Assembly: GCA_004519485.1 (NCBI GenBank)
Contig: CP038135.1
Coordinates: 745,001-809,000, forward strand
From: Nannochloropsis oceanica
Taxonomy: Eukaryota > Sar > Eustigmatophyceae > Eustigmatales > Monodopsidaceae
Reading direction: 5' to 3'
Length of the DNA stretch: 64,000 bases
This document shows, piece after piece, positions 56,814-64,000 of the stretch (within the stretch, counting starts at the first letter, position 1; the number at the start of each line of letters is the position of its first letter). The position numbers were made by a program, and so were the translations under genes. The notes beneath the pieces were generated by a model. It saw only the letters and a program-made list of their open reading frames with translations. It was not told the DNA's origin and did not search any database.

Positions 56814-58730
56814 GAAAAGAAGCTACAAAAGCCGGGCTCTTACACCAAGACGTCACCTGTGCTCAAGGCGGCGGTGGGGTTGCTGACAGATGGTTTGAAC
56901 AACGTGGTACGTGTGCCGTGTAAGCGAGGGGATGGGAGGCGTAAAGGAGATGCATATACCGGACGAAATTTTGCAGCGGTAGCTCTTACTTCGTGTCACT
57001 GACGCGCACAACGATACGTCTTGACATCAACTCGCACCATCGCATTCAGGCACGGCAAGAAGCCTCCCTCTCCACCCCGGAGAAGGTCGTTACCCGCCTG
57101 TCCCCCACAGCTCTCAAGCAAAAAATCGAAGCCGATTACAAGGCCGCCTATTTCTTGACGGGTGCCATTAGCCCCGAGGCATATGATGAAGATTGCGTCT
57201 TTATGGGTACGTTAGTGAGAGAGAGATGGACTGGCTCGGAAAGGAAAGGCTGTAGGATGAAGGAAGGGAGGGAGAGCCGATCGCAGTAGGAAAGCAGAAA
57301 CGGCACACTTGATTACCAAAGAAGCTCTGCTCGCTTATTGATATGCACCCATATCTCAGCTTTACACCGACGTACAAATACACATAAACACACATGCGTC
57401 CCCTTTTCCCTTCAAGACCCCACGCTTTCCTTCACGGGCCTGGCGACTTGGTCTCGGAACATAAACAACCTCAAGATCTTCTTCCGTGATCCCCGCCTGG
57501 ACCTGCAAGGCATCAAGCTGGACACGTACGTATAGACATTAGTTACTGGATTGATTTTAAAAAAGGGAGTGAAATGGCTGGTGGGAAGGACTCGTCGTCA
57601 GCATCTATCTGACAGACTCCCTTCCCTCCCTCCTCCTCCCCCCTTACCTCCTTCGCCAGTACCACTCAAACTGTCAAAACGCAATGGCGGCTGACCTGCG
57701 AGCTCGCCTTGCCATGGCGTCCATTTATTGACGTTGAAGGGAGTACCCTTCACCGCTATGATCCTCTAAAAGGAGGCAAAGTTGTCGAACACATAGAGAG
57801 TTGGGCCATCTCCGGTCTCGCTGCTGTACTCCAACTGTTCAAGCCCGGCAACAGCCGTCCTTCCCCTGCCTCCCTCCCTTCCCCGCCTCCTTCAAAAATG
57901 AAAGGAAACTTCCGTCTGCTTGCCAACACCATCTTCCCCCTTTCCCTCTCCCTCCTCCCCTCGTTCTCGTCCTCCTTCCCTTCCTCGCCCTCCTCTTTCG
58001 TGGTTCACGCTGCGGAAGACCGTCGACAGGTAGCGGATATACCAGCTTCTGGCCTCGTCTTCAAAGACACTATTAATGTAGAGGCTTTCCAGGTCAGTTT
58101 CTGGTTCTTGTTTTCTCTCCTGCTCTTCCTCTCCTCCCCTGCCACCCCTCTTTCCTCAACCTTGTCCCCACCATTGGCTGGCTCACCCTCTGCCTCTGGC
58201 ACACACGCACACACAAATTAGGATCCTAAGGTAAAAGGGGTGACCCTGTATGTCTCTGACTTCAAGCGCCCTATCACTGAGAGACTCGCGAAGGACTTCT
58301 TCTCGGATCCGAGCCAAGCCTCCGTGGCGTGCGTGCGGACGGGCCTGGTGGTGAAGGGGGATGTGAGTTTGGGGGAGGGCGGGAGGTAGGGAGGGAGTGC
58401 AGAAGTGAGGGAGAATACGGTAGACGTGATTGTACTCGATCGTCAATAATAGCTTCCTACGAGTGCTAGTTGTTCTACTCATTTTCTCACTGCCTTCTTC
58501 CCTTCCGTCAGATCGATACTTCGAAGCAAGGCGAGGAGGTGTTTTCCGAAGCCCGTTCCCTCCTCTTCAAGACTATTCGTGTTCGTCGTGTGTACGATAA
58601 AGATGCCCAGGCATTAATTTACGTTTCGTATTCGACGCGATTTAACAATAAAGATGATGATAACAAAAGTCGGTTTAAATCGTCCATATGTGCAATTCCG
58701 CTGGACCAGGAGGCGACACAGACAAATTAG
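56661..58730 (+). CDS. Plastid DUF2358 (NTF2-like) and CreA fusion protein
   Basis: Six exons (56661-56906, 57050-57206, 57417-57525, 57660-58092, 58222-58362, 58512-58730) join in frame to 434 residues. A signal peptide ends SAQA before Phe21 (FRLPRFPG), then a Gln run. Residues about 100-250 match DUF2358: IEADYKAAYFLTG, DPTLSFTGLATWSRNI, LPWRPFIDVEGSTLHRY and VVEHIESWAISGLAAVLQLF. Without any stop or exon break the frame runs on through a hydrophobic stretch (NTIFPLSLSLLPSF) and VHA/AED (cleavage-like, near residue 288) into a CreA domain: INVEAFQDPKVKGVTLYVSD, ACVRTGLVVKGD, GEEVFSEARSLLFKTIRVRR and SSICAIPL. Bacterial CreA is periplasmic; here I infer a stromal DUF2358 half and a lumenal CreA half with exactly two cysteines (352 and 422). 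Function of both families is unknown. Confidence 0.87.
56760..56813 (+). repeat. Pure CAG repeat encoding polyglutamine
   Basis: Seventeen uninterrupted CAG codons followed by one CAA, just after the plastid targeting motif. A pure triplet run of this length is likely to vary between strains. Confidence 0.9.
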
Positions 58731-59203
58731 AGAGAGGAAAGGAGGGAGGGAGGGAGAAAGAGAGAGGTACAAAAATAGCTTAAAAAAGGCATTACATAGA
58801 TTAAGACACGCAGGTATGGTAATCGAGCTCTCTATTTCTCTTCCTTTTCTTCTTCATCTCTGTACAGGTTTTTAATCGTGGCATTCATGTGTAGCAGAGT
58901 GTTATCGTAAAGGTCGAGACCTTAATCTTTTCACCCGTCTTTTTACTCATCTGTTCTCATTCTGTCCTATTTGACTTTCCGCCCGGAGAGATCATTCGAA
59001 GTGACAGCTGGCTGCAGCAGCAGCGTGTGATTGTCCCCTTTTGCATCTCACTCGTCCCTCGCACAGGCTCTCCCGCATCCTTCCAGTTGCTTTTCATTTA
59101 CTTTTTTTACTTATCTCCCCTTCGAATCATATTAATCCACGCGACAATGAAGTTCAAATTCCATTCTTTTCTTTGCTTCCTCCCTTCCTCCCTCCCTCCC
59201 TCT
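58731..59203. other. Intergenic region between convergent genes
   Basis: About 470 bp of 3' flank between the fusion gene (+) and the insulysin gene (-). It is CT-rich in part and holds no gene I accept. Confidence 0.45.
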
Positions 59204-61896
59204 CTAGTACTTACTACTCAACACCGTTGGGGAACACGGGAACAGTGGCCTCGACATCCGGAACGCCAACCAATCCTCCTCCCTAAACCACACCGCCCGT
59301 CCTCCCTCCCTCCCTCCTTCCTCCTCCCCCATTTCCCCTTCCTCCACCATCCGATGATTCTTTCCATACATCATCACCGACAAGCTCCTCCTTCCCTCCC
59401 TCCCTAACCCCAAACAAACCTCCCCAAACACCCTCTCCAAATCCTCTCGTCTCGTTGTCTCCACCCCCTCTACATACAGCCTATTCCGTCTCCACTCCCT
59501 CGTTTCATTCACAATCTCCCCCCAGTGCATCCCCGCTTCTCCTACTAGCTTCTTGGGCGGCTCCAACAAGTTAGTGATCAATGCTTTCTTGTGCCTCTCC
59601 AACTCAGCAGGCGGCAGGGAGGACAACAACGACTGGACTTGTAGTAAAAATGCCTCCAATCTGTTCAATATTTCGTCCGGACCATGCGTCTTACTCAACA
59701 CTCGAAAGGAAATCCCGGCTACCAAAGAGCGGAACCATGTCAACCTCACGCCGGATGCCACGACATATCCCAGCTGCTCCTGAGTCCGCAACTGCGTAAA
59801 ACACGGCTCCTTTATGATCTGTGCGAGCAATATCAAAGCTGCTGTCTGCGAGGGACTCACCAAGCCAGCTTGGAAGTATGTAGTGAGGGAGGAGTTGACG
59901 TCGGTTTCGTTCGGCACCGGCGCACGCAAGCGGTAGTCGATCCCTTTCTCGAGCATGACCACACGGGTGTGGGGCTGGAGGGAGGGAGGGAGGGAAAGAC
60001 GAGGTGAGAGACAGATGCTCAGGCATGTACACTTTCACACCAATATTCACACACCCTCCCTTCCTCCTTCTTTCCCTCCGTTCTTCCCTCTGTTAGGGTT
60101 AGGGTTATTACCTGCACGCTGGGCGACAGGGGCTCGAAGCGTCCATTCCTCCTCAAGAGCCTTTCCACCTGCTCCCCAACACCCAGGGCACTCTCCTCGC
60201 TCACATTGCCAAACACCCCCACCTTGACACAATTCTGCCTGCCCAGCATCTCCTTGTGGAAGGCCGCCAAATCTCCCATCTGCATGCCTTCCACCCGCCG
60301 CAGCTTATCCCTCCAGGCCCACCTCCCCTCTGTCAGGAGGAGGGAAAGAAACATCTGCCCGTGTTCATCAGGACGGGCCAGGGCGATATTGTTGTATGCG
60401 TCGATTTGCTTCTCCTTGATGAGGGCGAATAGCCCCTCGTGGAGGGAGAGGGAGAGGAGAGATTCCAAAACCTTGTGAAGGAGGGTTTGAATCTTGTGGC
60501 TGAAGCCGGAGAAGCTGAAGGAGGGAGGGAGGGAGGGCAAGAGCGTAAGAAGCAGACGTTGACCAGTTGAGACAGGAGGAGGGAAGCGGGGGATACCAAT
60601 ATAAAAAACGAAAATCAAAATAATGGATTTTAAAAAAAGTAAGAGATAATGACACTGGATTCCGTACCGTAAGGTCAATCCATTGTTGCTTGTCCCCACA
60701 CTCCAACCCAAGCCCGCTACGATGGCGTCGTACGTGCTCTCCTGCAGGGCATGCTCCACGTATCTCACCAGCAATTCTGCTGCCCCTGGATCGCGTTGGA
60801 CCGTGGGCGAAGCGAATTCAAGGACTATGTAAGCCCGGGGCTGCCGGTACGATCGATCGATCTTATGCCACACTTCCACAGAGGGGGTTTGCAGCACCCG
60901 CGTAGGGGGCGAGGGCGTGGCGGAGGGGGGCTCGTAGGAGGAGAGGGGGGAGAGGACGTCAAAGTCTTCAGCAATAAACGGGTTGGGACGGGGGAGATGG
61001 AGGGAGTCGACGTGGGCGCAGGTCCAGGAGCGGAGGGTGTGGGAGGGGAGGAGTGTAAGTGTGTAGGGAATCTGGTACCAGGGCTCGATGAGGGAGGAGA
61101 AGGAGGAGGACGACGAGGACGAGGAGGAGGAGGGAGGAGGCGGCTGTTGTTGCTCTTGCTCGTTTTCTTTGCATATTAGAAAGAGTAGGGCTTTTTCTTC
61201 CGTCATTCCGGCCAAGCAATCTCCGAGAGCCGTCAAGTCCAAGCTATCGTAGAGGTGGCCTCCACTCAAGATGTGTCTATCTTGGAAGTGCTGCAGCCTT
61301 CGCGCCAAATCAGGTGCGTAGGCATACTCTTGTGCCTTTTGCTGGAAGCGGAAAGAGGTGGAGGAGATGACCCCCAGCTCGTCCCACATGGCGGAGAGAT
61401 CCTCTAGGGGAGGGAGGGAGGGAGGGAGGGAGGGTCAATGGCCTGGAAGCTGTGACAAGATACTGTGGAGGGAGGAAGGAAGGGAGAGAGGGAGGGAGGG
61501 AAAGGAGGAGGGCAAGACGTACCTGGTGATGCCTGCCCAATCAAGTGCGCGTACTGAAATACCAGGCTCACCACGTCTTGCCAATGTCTGCGCCCCTCCT
61601 CTGTCAAGGCCACGGTGCACTCAAACAGACAGAACTCTTCCTGCGACGTCCCCAGGCCAGCGTGGACTCCACTCGCCCACCCTACTCGGTGCAACACTGA
61701 GAAGATTGATCCCTCTCCCTCGTGGCCAAACAGGTGGGAAAGCAGACGAGTAGGGGGAGAACGGTAATGAGGGCGGGAGGGAGGGAGAGGCCAGGAGAGG
61801 CGGAGTTCGCGCATGTCCCGGAGAGGAACAACACGAATGAGGGGGATGGCGGCTTCTAGTTCAGTGGTTGCTGCTGCTGCTGCTGATGCTAATCTA

Positions 61897-61940
<44 letters not shown>

Positions 61941-63939
61941 ACCACTACAGCCATTCGGCTGCTTCCCAGCGTTGCCACTGCTCACCACAGGCATGAAACG
62001 GGGAGGGAACGGATTCTGAAACGGCATTGCGTCCTCCCTCCCTCTCTCCTCCCCTCCCTTCTCATCGCGGATGGCGCTGAATTTCTCACGGACCATGGCC
62101 TCCAGCACGTCCAGGCTGTCCCTCCCCACGAGGGCAAGGGCCATTTTGCTCGCATGATAGTGCCTGACCAAGAGGAGGGAGGGAGGGACGGAGGGGGGGA
62201 CGGAGGGAGGGTGAGTACGGGCGGCTTCAATCGCATCCAGGCTATCTCTTCTGAAGAGGGAGGGAAAGAGGAAAAGAGGGCGAGTAAGTGACGAGTTCGA
62301 TGCTAGAATGCCCCGGTCTGCTCCCTTCTGTCCTCCCTCCCTCCTTCCCTCCTTCCCTCCCTCACTCCCCTCCATCCTCCCTCGCTTACTCTTCATACAA
62401 GGCCAATAAGGCCCGCCGTGTGTCAAATCCGGGTCGGATGAGAGTCTGCAGGTTTCCCGTGGAGAATTTAGCCCAGGGGTGGGAGGGTTCAGCGACGGCC
62501 TTGGTGATCTGTAGGAGGCGCCGGCTGTCGGCTATCAGGTTCTTGCTGTTCTCCGAATCGACGGCCATGAGCTCGCGGGCGGTGGCGGACTCGGTGAACA
62601 GCGGGCCTGGGGAGAGAGAGAGAGATGGAAGGAAGGAGGGAGGGAGGGAGGAAGGGAGCGAGGGAAGAGGGGAATTGTCAGTCGTTTGACCGATGGTCGG
62701 ATCACCTGGTACCCGGCCGAGGTCACTCCCTCCCTCCCTTCCTTCCTCCCTCCCTCCCTCCCCCCCCCCCCTCACAAATAAAGAACTGCGCAAAGACGTC
62801 TAGCACGTCCTCGAATGCATCAGCCGAGCTTTCGAATTTGTAGAGGGTGAGGTCCATGGACGTGGAGGCATTGGAAGAGCCCCCACTTTTACTGACCAGG
62901 TCTTTGTACGTGTTCTCGCGCGGGTACTTTTCAGTGCCGAGGAAGAGCTTCGAAAGGGGAGGGAGGGGGCAAGGGAGGGAGGAAAGGAGGGAGGGAGGGA
63001 GTGGGAGAAGATAAGCATTCGTGTTTCCTGTGTCCCCTGGCCCTCTTGTCGCTCTCTTGTCTTGACCCTTTTTCTCCACGACATTTACCAACACTACTTC
63101 TCTCTTGGTATGTATGCCTATCATGGACATCCTCTCTCATTCTTCCTTCATTCCCCCTCCCTCTCCCTCACCATGTGTTCGCAGAAATGCGCCAAACCAG
63201 GGGCCTCCGCAGGATCATGCTTCGCCCCCACACGCACACTCAACGCTGCTGCTGCCTTCTCAGTTGTGGGGTCAGAGACGACGATGGCCTTCAAGTTGTT
63301 GGGAAGCCTAAATGAGACAGGGAGGGAGGGAAGGAGGGATGAAGGGAAGGATACTGCTGAGACATCCGCTCCAGGAACCCTAGTCACCGCCCATCCCCAC
63401 CCACCCTGCACACAATCTCACCTGATCAACCGATACGACCGATCCGTGTCCTGCGGGCTCATCTCCATCCCTCCTCCCCTCCCTTCCTCCCCCTCCCATA
63501 GATGCTCCATGCCCCGCAACAACGATGACCACCGCCTCGTGGATGAAAATAGAAACCGTGCTACACTGCTGCTACTGTTGCCGCTGCTGGCGATGCAGCT
63601 CCCGGTGCGCGCAAGAGCACCTAGCCCTCCAGTCGCCGACATCATGACCAACGACGAATTGCTAATCGCTTTGGGCAAAGGTGAGGAGACAACGCCACTT
63701 CCCAAGGAAGTCAGTGAATTGGACCGTGTTCGTCTATCCCCAAAACCTTCTTCCTCGTCGTCTTCCAAATACCACCCCCGCGCACTGCTTCCACCAAGGG
63801 CGTTCGTGGGAATGGTGCCGCTGCTGGAGCTCGAGAAGGAATGGTTGCTCTTGGCCCTTCGCAAGCTTGCAGGTGTGGTGGAAGGGCCGGGGGAAGAAGC
63901 AACAGCAGGCAGACTGGCAGAAGCTTGGCGTCTAAACAT
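59204..63939 (-). CDS. Insulysin (IDE)-like M16A zinc metalloprotease
   Basis: Eight exons (63939-63422, 63307-63172, 62947-62776, 62606-62390, 62163-61523, 61403-60668, 60514-60112, 59974-59204) join in frame to 1197 residues. The zinc site is inverted HxxEH in GLAHFCEHMLFLGTEKYP (His213, Glu216, His217), completed by a downstream Glu in AVDSENSKNLI. The next exons follow insulysin order: FAQFFICPLFTESATARELM, FGHEGEGSIFSVLHRVGWA, QAQEYAYA-type middle region, RQPRAYIVLEFASPTVQRDP, REQ-like LRTQEQLGYVVASGV and the closing RPLFPCSPTV. A 170-residue Ser/Arg-rich N-terminal extension is not an obvious targeting signal and may begin upstream of the window. Insertions carry poly-Ser and Gly-rich low complexity. 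The enzyme degrades small peptides in a closed chamber; its location is unknown. The junctions at HM/LFLG and FI/CPLF recover canonical residues. Confidence 0.9.
60093..60108 (-). repeat. Telomere-like repeat within insulysin intron 7
   Basis: Two to three CCCTAA units (TTAGGG on plus) begin four bases after the donor GTAATAA of the intron between exons 7 and 8. It is a second interstitial telomere-like tract in the window. Confidence 0.65.
61887..61945 (-). repeat. Triplet repeat encoding poly-Ser in the insulysin gene
   Basis: Adjacent TAC/ACT and CTG triplet runs on the plus strand, read on minus as a Ser-rich stretch of about 20 residues inside exon 5. Confidence 0.75.
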
Positions 63940-64000
63940 GTAGGAAGTGGGGGCTGGTGTCCGGGGTGGGAACAAGAACGAGGGGAGAGAGACGAGAGGT

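Noticed and set aside
1-64000. tRNA, rRNA, CRISPR, transposon or retroelement
   Set aside because: I scanned by eye for tRNA-like TTCRA boxes, array-like spaced repeats and reverse-transcriptase or transposase motifs and found none; a tRNAscan and RepeatMasker run would settle this.

Overview
The window looks like nuclear DNA of a photosynthetic stramenopile, most plausibly a eustigmatophyte alga of the Nannochloropsis/Microchloropsis type. The evidence is compact genes with short GT-AG introns (about 90 to 400 nt), several nuclear genes whose N-termini are a signal peptide ending in Ala or Gly followed by Phe (the heterokont ASAFAP-type plastid targeting motif), TTAGGG-type telomere-like repeats, and heavy CAG/CTG, GA and CT low-complexity tracts. 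The genus assignment is inference; I could not search a database. I see 21 protein genes, one running off the left edge. I recognise no RNA gene, transposon, retroelement or CRISPR array.

Layout. 1-5.0 kb: a partial zinc-finger/Tudor-like nuclear protein (-), a mitochondrial-type OMS1/UbiE-like methyltransferase (+) and a 2-oxoglutarate dioxygenase (-). 5.3-11.6 kb: a WDR89-like WD-repeat protein (+), a membrane-anchored GT15-like plus beta-propeller protein (+) and a TPR co-chaperone-like protein (-). 12.0-19.9 kb: a single-exon 2641-residue trithorax/MLL-type H3K4 methyltransferase (+). 21.2-27.5 kb: a NicO/UreH-like membrane protein (+), an unrecognised coiled-coil protein (-) and a plastid-targeted double CS-domain protein (-). 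27.8-38.4 kb: a single-exon 3513-residue U-box/SPRY/MIB/DOC protein (-). 38.8-49.8 kb: a SulP anion transporter (-), a six-exon plastid pyrophosphatase (-), an unknown single-pass membrane protein (+), an Mms2/UEV ubiquitin E2 variant (+) and an OFA-type MFS transporter (-). 50.5-63.9 kb: an ARG1-like J-protein (+), a plastid aldo-keto reductase homologue lacking two catalytic residues (+), an LTO1-type VKOR-thioredoxin thiol oxidase (-), a plastid DUF2358-CreA fusion (+) and an eight-exon insulysin-type M16 protease (-).

Genes were joined across introns by matching donor and acceptor phases; every multi-exon model given here keeps frame. This recovered exons too short to stand out as ORFs, including the first exons of the MFS transporter, the J-protein and the plastid CS protein, and the last exon of the pyrophosphatase. 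Both giant genes are intronless while many small genes carry one to seven introns.

Functionally the window mixes chromatin and ubiquitin regulation (trithorax, Mms2-like UEV, giant U-box protein), membrane transport (SulP, NicO-like, MFS) and plastid biogenesis or redox work. The most suggestive cluster is at 53.3-58.7 kb: three plastid-targeted proteins in a row, with the thiol oxidase LTO1 transcribed divergently, across about 350 bp, from a fusion whose predicted lumenal CreA half has exactly two cysteines. That arrangement raises the testable idea that CreA is a lumenal client of LTO1.
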